Assembly: GCF_000167355.1 (NCBI RefSeq)
Contig: NZ_AAEW02000006.1
Location: forward strand, 124,001-188,000
DNA length: 64,000 nucleotides
Reading direction: 5' to 3'
Source of the DNA: Desulfuromonas acetoxidans DSM 684
Lineage (GTDB): Bacteria; Desulfobacterota; Desulfuromonadia; Desulfuromonadales; Desulfuromonadaceae
The notes below the pieces were generated by a model. It ran no database searches. It was not told the origin of the DNA and saw nothing but the letters and a program-made list of their open reading frames with translations. This document shows positions 34,553 through 44,776 of the stretch, piece by piece (positions within the stretch are counted from its first letter, which is position 1; each line of letters starts with the position of its first letter). A program made the translations under genes and the position numbers.

Positions 34553-35421
34553 GACTTTTCCTCCAGATAATGCCCGAGCAACAGATCAAGACGTTGACGG
34601 GTTGCCGCCGGAATTTGACCGGGATCGGTCATCACCGCATATTTCAGTGCCTCGCCACAACCGCAGGCTTTTTTCTCTCCAATCAACGTGGCCGCTTCCG
34701 CAACAATTTTTTTTGCCATGGCCACATTTTGATGGATCACTTCGATAACAGCCTCAACAGACACGTCGTCGTGATCCTGATGCCAGCAATCATAATCGGT
34801 GGCCAGCGCCACCGTGGCATAGCAGATTTCCGCTTCGCGGGCCAACCGTGCTTCGGGAAGGTTGGTCATACCGATAACGTCAACACCCCAACTGCGAAAT
34901 ACCAGCGATTCGGCGCGGGTCGAAAAGTTCGGCCCTTCGATACAGATGTAGGTTCCCCCGTTATGCACAGTCGCTCCGGCCTTGTGCGCAGCATCGTGAA
35001 TAATCTCGGACAACGACGGACACACCGGGTCAGCAAACTGAATATGACCGACAACGCCGTCACCAAAAAAGGTCGATGCCCGTTTGGTGGTACGATCGAA
35101 AAACTGGTCGGGGATAACAATATGACCGGGAACAATCTCTTCTTTCATACTGCCAACCGCAGACACCGAGATAATCTGTTCCACCCCGAGCATCTTCATC
35201 CCATAAATATTAGCCCGATACGGCACTTCCGAGGGCAACAGGCGATGGCCACGCCCATGGCGCGGTAAAAACACCAACTTTACATCACCGAGCATACCGG
35301 TAATATAGGCATCCGAAGGTTCTCCAAAAGGGGTCTGCAGGCGAACTTCCTCCACCTGTTGCAGGTTTTCCATTTCATACAGGCCGCTGCCGCCGATCAC
35401 TCCTATCACCGCTTGCGCCAT
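34549..35421 (-). CDS. mtnP: S-methyl-5'-thioadenosine phosphorylase
   Basis: 290 residues from ATG 35421 (AAGGAG upstream); the frame is open much farther 5' only by overlap with rlmN. GVIGGSGLYEMENL, LPRHGRGHRLLPSEVPYRANIYGM, VSAVGSMKEEIVPGHIVIPDQFFDRT, IEGPNFSTRAES, VIGMTNLPEARLAREAEICYATVALATDYDCWH are hallmarks of MTAP. It splits MTA (from polyamine synthesis and SAM side reactions) into adenine and methylthioribose 1-phosphate. A related archaeal-type activity on other nucleosides is possible. Confidence 0.94.
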   Translation of the reverse strand: MAQAVIGVIGGSGLYEMENLQQVEEVRLQTPFGEPSDAYITGMLGDVKLVFLPRHGRGHRLLPSEVPYRANIYGMKMLGVEQIISVSAVGSMKEEIVPGHIVIPDQFFDRTTKRASTFFGDGVVGHIQFADPVCPSLSEIIHDAAHKAGATVHNGGTYICIEGPNFSTRAESLVFRSWGVDVIGMTNLPEARLAREAEICYATVALATDYDCWHQDHDDVSVEAVIEVIHQNVAMAKKIVAEAATLIGEKKACGCGEALKYAVMTDPGQIPAATRQRLDLLLGHYLEEKS

Positions 35422-35455
35422 GTCATTCTCCTTGGTTGGTCGCATATTATTTTTG

Positions 35456-36484
35456 TTATGACTGTTTTTCCAATTTCCCTTTGAGCTGTCCACACGCCGC
35501 CGAAATATCCTGCCCTTTACTGGCTCGCCGGATTGCCACGATATCCCGGTTGAGCAGGTAGGTCTGAAACGCCTCAATGGTTGCTTGGTCCGGGCAACGG
35601 TAAGGGCTACCCTCATGCTCGTTAAACGGAATCAGATTAATCTTGCCACGAATGCCGTGCATCAATTTGACCAGCCGTTTAGCATCGGCCAATGAATCAT
35701 TGAGATCCCGGATAAGGATATATTCGAAGGTGATCCGCCGATGAGACGCCATGGGAAAGCGGCGGCAGGCATCCATCAACTCTTCGAGAGGATAACGGCG
35801 ATTAATCGGCATCAGCTTGTCACGTACCTCATTGGTGGTTGCATTGAGTGATACCGCCAGGTTGACGACAATCCGTTCGCCCAATTCCTTCATCTGCGGC
35901 ACCAGACCACAGGTGGATAACGTCACTTTGCGCGAGCTGTAATCAAACCCGGCTGCCGCGTAAAAGATCTTCAGAGCCCGCACCACATTGTCAAGGTTAT
36001 GCAGCGGTTCCCCCATACCCATCAGAACGATATTATTGATCGAGCCCTCTTTGGCCACAGCACACACCTGATTGACAATCTCAGCAGCGGTGAGGTTGCG
36101 GATGAAACCAAAAGAACCGGTCACGCAAAAATCGCAATCCATGGCGCAACCAACCTGGGAGGAAATGCACAGGGTCGATCGGTCATTGTCCATGGGGATG
36201 CGCACCGTCTCGATACTTTGACCGTCGTCAAGACGAAACAGATATTTACGCGTGCCGTCGGCGCTGGTTTCCACCACTTCAGGTTGCCAATCGGAGATGT
36301 ATGATTTTTCTTTAAGCTCCGCGCGCAGCGTTTTGGACAGATCGGTCATTTCGTCGAGATCTGTGACGCCACGCTTATAAATCCAGCGCAGCAACTGCTC
36401 ACAGCGAAAACGCTCTTTGCCCATACCGGATAAAAACTCAAGAAGTTCGTCAGGGCTGAAATTTTTCAGATCAAGCTTTTCCAC
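35456..36484 (-). CDS. rlmN: Dual-specificity 23S rRNA/tRNA adenine C2 methyltransferase
   Basis: 342 residues. N-terminal [21 protein letters not shown], radical SAM motif CAMDCDFC (residues about 112-119), [39 protein letters not shown], and the C-terminal reactive cysteine in SAACGQL. It methylates A2503 of 23S rRNA and A37 of some tRNAs. It leads the salvage genes that follow, 34 nt ahead of mtnP. Confidence 0.96.
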   Translation of the reverse strand: MEKLDLKNFSPDELLEFLSGMGKERFRCEQLLRWIYKRGVTDLDEMTDLSKTLRAELKEKSYISDWQPEVVETSADGTRKYLFRLDDGQSIETVRIPMDNDRSTLCISSQVGCAMDCDFCVTGSFGFIRNLTAAEIVNQVCAVAKEGSINNIVLMGMGEPLHNLDNVVRALKIFYAAAGFDYSSRKVTLSTCGLVPQMKELGERIVVNLAVSLNATTNEVRDKLMPINRRYPLEELMDACRRFPMASHRRITFEYILIRDLNDSLADAKRLVKLMHGIRGKINLIPFNEHEGSPYRCPDQATIEAFQTYLLNRDIVAIRRASKGQDISAACGQLKGKLEKQS

Positions 36485-36552
36485 ATTACCACTTTCAAAA
36501 ACAGTCCGTTATCCATCATATGACAGGTTCACCGACGAATCCCATCAGAATT

Positions 36553-36585
36553 AAAAAAGCCCTCCGGATTGTATCCGAAGGGCTT
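36553..36585 (-). terminator. Terminator of ndk
   Basis: Stem of 12 pairs with one mismatch around a short loop, ending on the minus strand in six T, 30 nt after the ndk stop. Confidence 0.9.
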
Positions 36586-36615
36586 CGATTACTCAAGGCT
36601 TACCGGGAGCTCTTC

Positions 36616-37029
36616 TTACAGCAGCTCCAAGCCGTTGAAGAAGTAAGACAGCTCAAAAGCAGCTGTTTCCGGAGCATCGGAACCGTGGGTAGCATTCTCG
36701 CCAATGCTGCTACCGAATTCGCGGCGCAGCGTACCTTCAGCAGCTTCGGCCGGATTGGTGGCACCCATAAGATCACGCCATTTGGCAATGGCATTGTCCG
36801 CTTCAAGAGCCATAACAACGCAGGGACCACTGCTCATAAAATCAGTCAACTCGCCAAAGAAGGGGCGCTCTTTATGCACATAGTAGAAACCTTCAGCTTC
36901 AACTTTGCTCATATAGAGTTTTTTCAGACCAACAATCTTAAAACCTTCTTCGTAAATGCGGGCAATGATTTTACCGGCAGATCCAGCGGCGAATGCATCA
37001 GGCTTGATGATAGCAAAAGTTCTTTCCAT
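36616..37029 (-). CDS. ndk: Nucleoside diphosphate kinase
   Basis: 137 residues. [11 protein letters not shown] at the start, and the active-site segment [16 protein letters not shown], whose His is phosphorylated. Standard bacterial length. It balances nucleoside triphosphate pools. Single-gene unit with GGAGGAT upstream and a terminator after. Confidence 0.97.
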   Translation of the reverse strand: MERTFAIIKPDAFAAGSAGKIIARIYEEGFKIVGLKKLYMSKVEAEGFYYVHKERPFFGELTDFMSSGPCVVMALEADNAIAKWRDLMGATNPAEAAEGTLRREFGSSIGENATHGSDAPETAAFELSYFFNGLELL

Positions 37030-37122
37030 GGTGGGCGATCCTCCAAATCATGAACGTTATCGTTAAATATCCAATCAGAAAGCAGGCTTTTAGCATCACC
37101 GCTGCTAAAAGTCAAGCCCGGA

Positions 37123-38022
37123 TCAACCCCAGAAGGTCACTTGATTGCGCCCCATCTCCTTGGAACGTTCCAGCGCTTTTTCCACTCGGTCCATCAATTG
37201 ATCCATGGTCTCATTTTCTTCAATCGTTACAGCACCGATGCTGACCGTCATGGCAATAGGCAGATCAAGACACGGCTCACGACGAATAATATCCAGCACC
37301 ATGTTGGCGACTTTCATCGTCGACTTGCGATTCGAGTAGGACAACAGAATCATGAACTTGTCCCCTTCGATCCGCCCCAGAATATCCGCACGACGCAATG
37401 AGGACCGCAACCGCTTCACCAACCACTGCAACACTTTGTCACCGGTTGAACGGCCATAGGCATCATTGAATTGCTTGAAATAGTCGACATCAAGAGCCAG
37501 AACAGAGAACGGTGTCTTGTAGCGCTTGAACCGGAACCATTCACGATCCATGGCGTCCATAAACGCCTGACGGTTGGGAATGCCTGTCAAGGCATCCAGG
37601 TGGGTCTGACGCCGCAACTCGCTGTTGAGTTCGCGCATCTCAAGCATTTCCGTAGCATCGGAAAAAGTCTCAACTGCGCCAACCACTTTACCATTAGCGT
37701 CAAACACGGCACTGGTTTTAACAAAGATCGGCAAGCGACGCCCATCCTTGTGTGCGACAAATACCAGTTTTTCCTGAGGCAGACCGGTATCAATGCAGGT
37801 CTTCAGCGGACAATAGTTTTCACACAAGGGCACATTCTTGACATCCACATGATGCAAGGGACCATCCTTGCACAGAGAGCCAATCACTTCTTCCGCCGCA
37901 TATCCGGTCAGCTGTTCCGCTGCGTTATTCCAATATAAAATCCGTCTGTCCGTATCGGCAAAATAAACCGGCTCAGACAGGTTATCCAAAATCTGCTTAT
38001 AGCTGGACGAATCAATAGTCAT
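37123..38022 (-). CDS. PAS-GGDEF protein with degenerate active site
   Basis: 299 residues from ATG 38022 (GAGGGA six bases ahead). PAS domain about 10-125 (LDNLSEPVYFADTDRRILYWNNAAEQLTG), with a Cys-containing insert CENYCPLKTC typical of PAS domains in anaerobic sensors. GGDEF-fold domain about 145-295 (RRQTHLDALTGIPNRQAF, LALDVDYFKQFND). The signature loop reads EGDKF instead of GGDEF, so diguanylate cyclase activity is doubtful and it may be a c-di-GMP or GTP receptor. No EAL domain. Confidence 0.9.
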   Translation of the reverse strand: MTIDSSSYKQILDNLSEPVYFADTDRRILYWNNAAEQLTGYAAEEVIGSLCKDGPLHHVDVKNVPLCENYCPLKTCIDTGLPQEKLVFVAHKDGRRLPIFVKTSAVFDANGKVVGAVETFSDATEMLEMRELNSELRRQTHLDALTGIPNRQAFMDAMDREWFRFKRYKTPFSVLALDVDYFKQFNDAYGRSTGDKVLQWLVKRLRSSLRRADILGRIEGDKFMILLSYSNRKSTMKVANMVLDIIRREPCLDLPIAMTVSIGAVTIEENETMDQLMDRVEKALERSKEMGRNQVTFWG

Positions 38023-38136
38023 TGGCATTCCCTCTGTCAGACACGCTTTCACATGAAATTCTATCGTTAATTAAGACTGTCAATTCATTGACAAATTTTC
38101 TTATACCACACCTGGAGGCCGGGCACCAGTACGATA

Positions 38137-38724
38137 TTACAGTGATTTCAGTGCGGCAACAACTTTTTGCAACGCCTGTCCACGGTGACTGATCCGATTC
38201 TTCTCATCCAGCGGCAACTCTGCCATGGTACAACCGTGGGATTCGACAAAGAACAACGGGTCATAGCCAAACCCGCCCTGGCCTTGAGCCTGGTCAAGAA
38301 TCCGGCCTTCAATACGCCCCTCAAACAACTGACAGTCGTCATCAGGGGTACACAGAGCCATCACGCACCAAAACGCCGCCTGTCGTCGCGGTTCAGGCAC
38401 ACCAGCCAATTCCTCGATTAACAACGCATTATTCTGGGCATCCGTGGAACCCTCGCCGGCATAACGGGCTGAATAAACCCCAGGGCGACCATCCAGAGCA
38501 GCAACCGTCAGTCCGGAATCATCGGCCAAACACAGCATGCCGGTCTGCCGGGCAATGGCAAGGGCTTTCTTGTGGGCGTTATCAGCAAAGGTCTCGCCAT
38601 CCTCCTGCGCTGGGACCAAGTCGGCAAAGGAGTCCATGCCGACCACCTCAATGCCACAATCCGCCAGAACACGGCGGATCTCTTTCAACTTCCCCTGATT
38701 CTGTGTCGCCACAACCAACTGCAT
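38137..38724 (-). CDS. rdgB: XTP/dITP pyrophosphatase
   Basis: 195 residues. [80 protein letters not shown]. House-cleaning enzyme that removes deaminated purine nucleotides. It starts 2 nt after rph on the same strand, a common pairing. Confidence 0.97.
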   Translation of the reverse strand: MQLVVATQNQGKLKEIRRVLADCGIEVVGMDSFADLVPAQEDGETFADNAHKKALAIARQTGMLCLADDSGLTVAALDGRPGVYSARYAGEGSTDAQNNALLIEELAGVPEPRRQAAFWCVMALCTPDDDCQLFEGRIEGRILDQAQGQGGFGYDPLFFVESHGCTMAELPLDEKNRISHRGQALQKVVAALKSL

Positions 38725-38726
38725 GG

Positions 38727-39449
38727 TTACCCCTCCAGAGCTGCCCGCTGCATTCCGGCCAATTCAGCACACCCCTTCATGGCCAGTGCACGCATGGCAT
38801 CAAGCTGCTGGGCAGTAAAGGGTTCGGCTTCCGCTGTCCCCTGAACTTCAACAAAGGCACCGGAACCGGTCATGACGATATTCATATCAACATCGGCCTT
38901 GGAGTCTTCGCCATAATTCAGATCGAGCAACGGCTGGCCATCGACAATACCGACACTGATGGCGGCCAACGAATCTTTAAGCGGAGAAACCGTCAACACA
39001 CCGTCGCGCAGCAGACCATTCACGGCCTCAGCCAACGCCACATAAGCTCCGGTAATGGAAGCGGTACGCGTACCGCCATCGGCCTGAAGCACATCACAAT
39101 CCAGCCGGATGGTCCGTTCGCCAAGAGCATCAAAATCGATCACGGCGCGTAACGCACGACCGATAAGCCGTTGAATTTCATGGGTGCGCCCCCCGACTTT
39201 GCCACGCGCAGCTTCTCGAGAATTACGGCTGTGGGTTGCTCTGGGCAGCATGGCATATTCCGCCGTGACCCAGCCGCGCCCTTCACCACGCATAAATGGA
39301 GGCACACTCTCCTCAACCGTGGCATTACACAACACAACAGTATCGCCAAAGGAGACCAACACAGAGCCTTCTGCATAGCGGGTATAACCACGTTGAAAAG
39401 TTACCGGACGTAATTGATCGGGTTGACGTTGATCGGCACGTATCATCAT
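38727..39449 (-). CDS. rph: Ribonuclease PH
   Basis: 240 residues from ATG 39449 (GGGAG seven bases ahead). [106 protein letters not shown]. Phosphorolytic trimming of tRNA 3' ends. Coupled to rdgB. Confidence 0.97.
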   Translation of the reverse strand: MMIRADQRQPDQLRPVTFQRGYTRYAEGSVLVSFGDTVVLCNATVEESVPPFMRGEGRGWVTAEYAMLPRATHSRNSREAARGKVGGRTHEIQRLIGRALRAVIDFDALGERTIRLDCDVLQADGGTRTASITGAYVALAEAVNGLLRDGVLTVSPLKDSLAAISVGIVDGQPLLDLNYGEDSKADVDMNIVMTGSGAFVEVQGTAEAEPFTAQQLDAMRALAMKGCAELAGMQRAALEG

Positions 39450-39563
39450 TATCGAACTCCCGGCGTCCTGCGACGCCATGATTTATTTAGGATTAAGGTT
39501 GTTTCTTTTTGTGAACACGCTCTTGAAAAAGCACGACTTTAAATAGTGATCCCAACCAAGGGT

Positions 39564-40628
39564 TCAAGGCTGAGAAGCAAATTTCTGCAAACCGGCAAAC
39601 AATGCGGCGGCAAGTCGGGCCTGACCATCTTCACGGGTTAACAGATCGTAATCTCCCTGATGGGACAGATAACCCAATTCGATCAAAACCGTCGGCAGGT
39701 CACCAGGCACCAGAGGCAACAACGGCGCCTGCGTCACTTCCTGCACCTGAAATCCAGCGTCGCGCAACGCCTCGCTCAAACGCAGCGCCAGCATCATGCT
39801 GCTCGGTTTGTCTTGAGCCGATGGCATTGACGCACTGAAACTGTCCTCACCGGGACGCACATAGAGGTGAATGCCATGCGGCTGCGGACTTAACGAGGCC
39901 TGGGCATGCAACAACAAAAAGGCATCGACGTTATCGTGGCGCGCGCTCTGTAAATGCTGATCAAAACTGAGAGAATAATCGTCGTTGCGGCTGAGATAAA
40001 CCGGAATGCCCAGCTTCATTTTCACCTGTTTTTCCAGATGTTGGGCAACATCGAGAACAATATTTTTCTCTTTGACACCGTTGAGGCCGATGGCACCGGT
40101 TTCTTCGCCACCATGTCCGGGATCAATGGCCACAGCACGCAGAGCCGGTTCGGTGCTCGCTTTCTTCTTCTGCAGCAAAAAAGCAAATAATTTATCCAGG
40201 GCACCTTCAGATGATTCCGGAACCGCGAGTTCAGGATCCAGATTGCGATAATAAAGGGCATAGGGCAAAAGAGTGCCCAGCTGTTCAAGGACAAAATTTT
40301 CACTGACCCGTAAACGGCCGTCAATAAAACGTGCCGGGTGGGTGATCGGCAAAAAGCGTTCTCCCAATTTCAGATACTGTCCACCGGGGAAAAAAGTGGC
40401 TTTACCGGACGGTGTCGAAATCACATACTGATGCGCCACGGAATTCCAATACCCACGCAAACCCAAGGCCGGAAGCACATCGTCAATGGCCAGATACGGC
40501 ATCCCCTGATGATGATAAACTTCGGATAATAGTTGCGGGGGCTTGCCTTCACGGGACAGCTCAACCGCGGCAAAACACGCCTGGGATGTCCACAGCAGTA
40601 CAATCAGCACCAGTAAAAAACGACGCAT
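39564..40628 (-). CDS. N-acetylmuramoyl-L-alanine amidase with copper-amine-oxidase-like N-domain
   Basis: 354 residues. Signal peptide about 1-20. An N-terminal domain (about 25-115) of the copper-amine-oxidase-N type (LLSEVYHHQGMPYLAIDDVLPALGLRGYWN). Amidase_3 catalytic domain about 163-350 with zinc ligands in AIDPGHGGEETGA, LLHAQA and catalytic Glu in VLIELGYLSHQGD. It cuts the stem peptide from peptidoglycan in the periplasm during cell separation or turnover. The usual SxHxN is LLHAQA here. Confidence 0.92.
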   Translation of the reverse strand: MRRFLLVLIVLLWTSQACFAAVELSREGKPPQLLSEVYHHQGMPYLAIDDVLPALGLRGYWNSVAHQYVISTPSGKATFFPGGQYLKLGERFLPITHPARFIDGRLRVSENFVLEQLGTLLPYALYYRNLDPELAVPESSEGALDKLFAFLLQKKKASTEPALRAVAIDPGHGGEETGAIGLNGVKEKNIVLDVAQHLEKQVKMKLGIPVYLSRNDDYSLSFDQHLQSARHDNVDAFLLLHAQASLSPQPHGIHLYVRPGEDSFSASMPSAQDKPSSMMLALRLSEALRDAGFQVQEVTQAPLLPLVPGDLPTVLIELGYLSHQGDYDLLTREDGQARLAAALFAGLQKFASQP

Positions 40629-40753
40629 GGTTCAACCATCAACGAAATAGTTTGATTCATGAAACCAGGAGTGGAAACCAAGAGGAAAGAACAACACTGT
40701 TATCCGGGTCCTGATTGCGAAAGAGGTCATCTTATACACCGCTCTACGCGCTG

Positions 40754-41797
40754 TCAATTGTTGCAGTCACCAGCCAGCAGGCGTCGCCCTTTGACCGGTT
40801 CATAGTCCAACTCTTTGAGCAGGCGCTTGATCAAGGTGTTCTCAAGTTCTTTCTGAACAGCACGATTCCCCGTCATCGGCCGAATTTGTCCACCGGCAAT
40901 CATGCCGTGACCGCCCGCAGAACCAAGCCCCTCAACAACGGTGCGGATAATTTTCCCGGCAAACAGCTCTTCGCGATCCAGACGGAGCGACAACACCTCC
41001 TCCTGATCACAGCAGCCCATGCCGAGCACAACGCCAACCCCCTCCATGCGCAACAAAAAGTCGGCCATCTCGGCTACCATATCGGGATGATCCACCTCGA
41101 ACAGATTAAACACCAACACATCATGGAAAATGCGTGCCGATTCCAGTGCTCGGTTAAAATTGAGAAAATAGTTACGTGGCACTTTGGCATGAGCGATATC
41201 GAAGAGAATACGGTTATTACTCAGGCTGAGCAGCTCCTGATAGGCTTTACGATCCGGGGGAAACCATTCACGTCCCAGGTCTTGTGTTTCGGAACGGATG
41301 GCGTAAAACATGGCCGTGGCCAAGCGGGTTCCCAGGTAAACATCGTGGGCAAGAAGGTATTCGTAAAGAATCGTGGCGCAAGCACCGTAATCGTTACGGA
41401 TATCAACAAGCATATTGTCCGCCACCTCGACCCGTTGCGGATGGTGATCGACAATAATATCAACCCGGCAATCATCCGGCAGTGTACTGTTACCGGTTCC
41501 CGGCTGACTGTCCACCATGCACACCACATCATACTGACACCGGTCAATTTTGTTCATCGGTACCACATTGATTTCAAGCTTTTCAACCATGGTACGATTT
41601 TCCCGCCGACCAACAATTCCGCCACTGGCAATCACCGCATTTTGCCCGGCTTTCACCAGAAACAGGTGACTCAAAGCATAGGCGGCGGCCAACGCATCCG
41701 GGTCCGGATTGTCGTGGGCAACAATCAAGACATTGCGCTTACCACGAACCTTTTCGATCATCCGTTCACTGATTTCCAGTGAGCGCTGCAAATCCAT
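40754..41797 (-). CDS. DHH/DHHA1 phosphoesterase (NrnA-like)
   Basis: 347 residues from ATG 41797, one base after the upstream stop, with GAGGGG seven bases ahead. IVAHDNPDPDALAAAYAL, CMVDSQPGTGN, IIVDHHP (DHH motif) and a C-terminal DHHA1 domain with GSAGGHGMIAGGQI. Related to NrnA nanoRNases/pAp phosphatases. It probably finishes degradation of 2-5-nt RNAs or cyclic dinucleotide products. Last gene of the queH operon. Confidence 0.9.
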   Translation of the reverse strand: MDLQRSLEISERMIEKVRGKRNVLIVAHDNPDPDALAAAYALSHLFLVKAGQNAVIASGGIVGRRENRTMVEKLEINVVPMNKIDRCQYDVVCMVDSQPGTGNSTLPDDCRVDIIVDHHPQRVEVADNMLVDIRNDYGACATILYEYLLAHDVYLGTRLATAMFYAIRSETQDLGREWFPPDRKAYQELLSLSNNRILFDIAHAKVPRNYFLNFNRALESARIFHDVLVFNLFEVDHPDMVAEMADFLLRMEGVGVVLGMGCCDQEEVLSLRLDREELFAGKIIRTVVEGLGSAGGHGMIAGGQIRPMTGNRAVQKELENTLIKRLLKELDYEPVKGRRLLAGDCNN

Positions 41798-41798
41798 T

Positions 41799-42326
41799 TC
41801 AGTTCCCCTCATCTCCCGCCGATCCACTGGCGGATTGAAGATATCCTTGTGCAATGAGCGTCTCCAGAGCCAGCGCAGCAGCCTGATCGGCATCATGCGC
41901 ACAACATACTCCGGGAATATCCTGCCATCCTTCCAACGTCACCACCACCCGTCCGGTTTTAAGAGCAATGGCCAATTCGGACAACGTACCATACTCACCG
42001 GCAATGGCAATAACAACCGGTGCCGACTGCGCCACCAGCATGTTGCGGGCATGGCCGAGTCCGGTCGGCAATGGATAACTCACCCACGGATTTGCGTCAT
42101 CGGCATCATTACCCGGCAATAACCCAATGACGTGACCACCGCCCTCGCGACACCCGCGAGAGACCGCCTCCATCACCCCGCCAAGACCGCCACACACCAC
42201 ATCCACCCCAGCCTGGGCCAATGTGTAACCAACCTGACGTGCCAGTTGGTACTGTTCCGCCGTGACTGTGCCACCACCAATAACAGCGACCAGCGGGGAT
42301 GTTGTCTGCTGTGGCGAAAAGGTCAT
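41799..42326 (-). CDS. TIGR00725-type LOG-like protein
   Basis: 175 residues. VAVIGGGTVTAEQYQLA, VVCGGLGGVMEAVSRGCREGGGHVIGLLPG (the GG-GVMEA and P-GG-T-like region), VIAIAGEYGTLSELAIALKTGR. Rossmann-like family related to LOG cytokinin phosphoribohydrolases and MoCo carrier proteins; it may bind a nucleotide. It overlaps the CLC gene by four bases. Confidence 0.88.
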   Translation of the reverse strand: MTFSPQQTTSPLVAVIGGGTVTAEQYQLARQVGYTLAQAGVDVVCGGLGGVMEAVSRGCREGGGHVIGLLPGNDADDANPWVSYPLPTGLGHARNMLVAQSAPVVIAIAGEYGTLSELAIALKTGRVVVTLEGWQDIPGVCCAHDADQAAALALETLIAQGYLQSASGSAGDEGN

Positions 42327-44086
42327 GACTCCACTCCGATCTTGAGAATATTCTGATTGTAGGCATGAATTAGGGTGGTTTTCTTGAGCACGCCCACCAC
42401 ATGTTGCCCATCACGCGTGCTCACCACCGGCAACGTTGAAATCGGTTTTTTCTCGAACAGTTCAAAAGCCGCTTCAAGATTCTGCTGCGCCGTGATGGTG
42501 ATCACCTTATGCGTCATGATCTCGGACGCCACCACCAGTTCGCACAACTCACCCATTTCGCTCAGACAGGCTTTCAAGTCGCGCATGGACACCATACCGA
42601 CCATACGGCCCTCATCATTCACCACAACAAAATGGGGATAACTGCTCTCCTGAGCCAGTGCCACCAGTTGTCCCAGCGGCATCCGCTCATCAATCTGCTC
42701 AAAGTCCTGCTCCATGTAATCCGCCACCAGCAAAGAACGCAGCAGGTTGATGTCACGACCACGGACGATTTTAACCCCACGCCGCACCAGACGTGTTTCA
42801 TAGATCGACAAGCCGTAAAACGACTGGACAATCACCAGACTGGCAATGCAACTGGTCATCAGCGGCAGGATAATTTCAAAATTATAGGTCAGTTCGAAAA
42901 TGGTAAAAATCGCCGTAATCGGCGCCAGAGTCGTGCCACTGACCATGGCGGCCATCCCCACCAGAGCGTAAACCGGAAATTCGGCGACCAGATGGGGCGC
43001 AAACGCCTGCGCCAGACAGCCGAACAGACCACCGAGCAGACCGCCCAACACCAGCGACGGCGCAAAAATGCCCCCGGAAAAACCGACCCCAACTGAAATC
43101 GCCGTGGCCGCCAGCTTGGCAAGCAGTATCGCCACCATCACTGCCGGCACCAGATCGGCGGTTAACACCTCATTGATCGCCTGATAACCAACACCCAGCA
43201 CATAGGGAGACAGCAAGGCCAGACCACCGACCAAAACGCCTCCCAGCGCCGGACGAGACCACAGCGGCAGCTTCATCAGATTGCAGCTATCCTCAACCCG
43301 ATTGATCAGCTGAATAAACACAATCGCCAGAAACCCGGCCAGAACACCGAGGATAAGATAGAGGGGGATCTCCCAATAACTGAGCAGTTGGAAAGCAGGA
43401 ACATCAAAGGTGGGAAACGAACCGAGGAAGCGGTGGGAAACCACTGTCGCCGTAACCGCGGAGACAGCGATCTGACTCAAATAGTTGATCTGAAAATCAA
43501 CCAGGATAATCTCTGCGGCAAACAGCATCCCGGCCATGGGTGCATTAAAGGTTGCGGCAATACCGGCAGCCGCCCCACACGCCAAAAACACCCGTTTCCA
43601 CTCCGGAGACAACTTCATCAGCTGAGCCAGTGAAGAACCGACCGATGAGCCGATATGCACCACCGGTCCTTCACGTCCGACCGAAGCACCGCAGCCCAGC
43701 GACAAGGTGGTACAGAACATTTTAAACAGGGTGGTACGATGGCGGATATTGCCCTCACGTGTCACCACGGATTCGATCACTTCCGGCACTCCGGCTCCAC
43801 GCGCCTCCGGTGCAAAACGTTCCAGAATCGGGCCGAGGATCAATCCCCCGGCCACCGGAATCGCCACCACCAGATACCAGGGCATGGCGGCGGTCGCCGC
43901 GACCAGATCGTAGGATTCCCCCCAGAAGAGCGCCGTCGTTTCCAGCAATAGATAGCGAAACGCCACAGCCAGGGTACCGGTGACCACGCCAATGGTCGCG
44001 GCAATCAGCAGTAAAAACACAATCCGCCAGCCATGACCGCGCATCCGTTCACGGGGAGAAAACACACGACTGCGGGTAGTCACCAT
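42323..44086 (-). CDS. CLC-family chloride channel/transporter with CBS pair
   Basis: 587 residues. About ten to twelve membrane helices (25-430) with the family motifs GAGVPE, GREGPVVHIG (gating Glu) and GFSGGIFAPSL, then two CBS domains (about 455-575) facing the cytoplasm. In the segment PMAGMLFAAEII the second Glu of the E. coli LFIIEE (the internal proton Glu) is Ile, so strict Cl-/H+ exchange is in doubt. The start overlaps the queH stop by one base (TGATG). Confidence 0.93.
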   Translation of the reverse strand: MVTTRSRVFSPRERMRGHGWRIVFLLLIAATIGVVTGTLAVAFRYLLLETTALFWGESYDLVAATAAMPWYLVVAIPVAGGLILGPILERFAPEARGAGVPEVIESVVTREGNIRHRTTLFKMFCTTLSLGCGASVGREGPVVHIGSSVGSSLAQLMKLSPEWKRVFLACGAAAGIAATFNAPMAGMLFAAEIILVDFQINYLSQIAVSAVTATVVSHRFLGSFPTFDVPAFQLLSYWEIPLYLILGVLAGFLAIVFIQLINRVEDSCNLMKLPLWSRPALGGVLVGGLALLSPYVLGVGYQAINEVLTADLVPAVMVAILLAKLAATAISVGVGFSGGIFAPSLVLGGLLGGLFGCLAQAFAPHLVAEFPVYALVGMAAMVSGTTLAPITAIFTIFELTYNFEIILPLMTSCIASLVIVQSFYGLSIYETRLVRRGVKIVRGRDINLLRSLLVADYMEQDFEQIDERMPLGQLVALAQESSYPHFVVVNDEGRMVGMVSMRDLKACLSEMGELCELVVASEIMTHKVITITAQQNLEAAFELFEKKPISTLPVVSTRDGQHVVGVLKKTTLIHAYNQNILKIGVES

Positions 44087-44721
44087 CAGTTACGCTCTCC
44101 ACGTTTGTTCTGGCGCTGCGCTCGGCGCTGTTCACTTTCGGCCAGAGAGTAACAACAACCACAGTAATTCTGTCGGTAAAACCCCCACTCGCGAGACAAC
44201 TCCAGACTGCGCTGAAAGCCCCCCTTTTTCTTAAAATCGGCCTGATAAAATACCGAGCCGAACCGCTGTGCCACATCACACCCGAGACGATTGATACGCG
44301 GAGCATCTTTATGCGGCGAGATGGACAACACCGTACAGAACAGATCAAAGCCTCCAGCCACCGCTTGCTCAGCGGTGCGTTCGAGACGCATCTGATAGCA
44401 CAGAGTACAGCGCTCGCCACGCTCCGGTTCCTGTTCATAGCCGGCAATACGCTCATGCCACTGTTGCGGCTCGTAGGCACTGACAATCAGCGGCAAGTTC
44501 AAATTGTCACACCAGCGCACCAGTTCGTCGCGACGAATACAATATTCTTTTTCGGGATGAATATTGGGGTTGTAGTAAAAGATCGTCAGGTCGTAATCAT
44601 CCTGCAGACGTTCCACCACCGAACTACTGCACGGCGCACAGCAGGCGTGCAGCAACATCTTCGGCTTCAACGTGACCACCGAAGAGCTCAGTGTCGCTTG
44701 ACTGGGGCAGGTCTGGGTCAT
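44086..44721 (-). CDS. queH: Epoxyqueuosine reductase QueH
   Basis: 211 residues. LLHACCAPCSSSVVERL, IFYYNPNIHPEKEY, YEQEPERGERCTLCYQMRLERTAE, LSISPHKDAPRINRLG, FKKKGGFQRSLELSREWGFYRQNYCGCCYSLAE: the DUF208 family with the cysteines for the iron-sulfur cluster and second metal. It performs the last step of queuosine synthesis in tRNA. First gene of an operon with clc, LOG and DHH genes. Confidence 0.95.
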   Translation of the reverse strand: MTQTCPSQATLSSSVVTLKPKMLLHACCAPCSSSVVERLQDDYDLTIFYYNPNIHPEKEYCIRRDELVRWCDNLNLPLIVSAYEPQQWHERIAGYEQEPERGERCTLCYQMRLERTAEQAVAGGFDLFCTVLSISPHKDAPRINRLGCDVAQRFGSVFYQADFKKKGGFQRSLELSREWGFYRQNYCGCCYSLAESEQRRAQRQNKRGERN

Positions 44722-44776
44722 AAAGGTTCTCTCAATTCAGTTGCCGCCCCTGCGGGCGACTGCTATAGTACGCGCC

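Noticed and set aside
33602-34570. Plus-strand frame of 322 codons opposite the PfkB kinase gene
   Set aside because: Fully antisense to a gene with all family signatures; shadow of codon bias.
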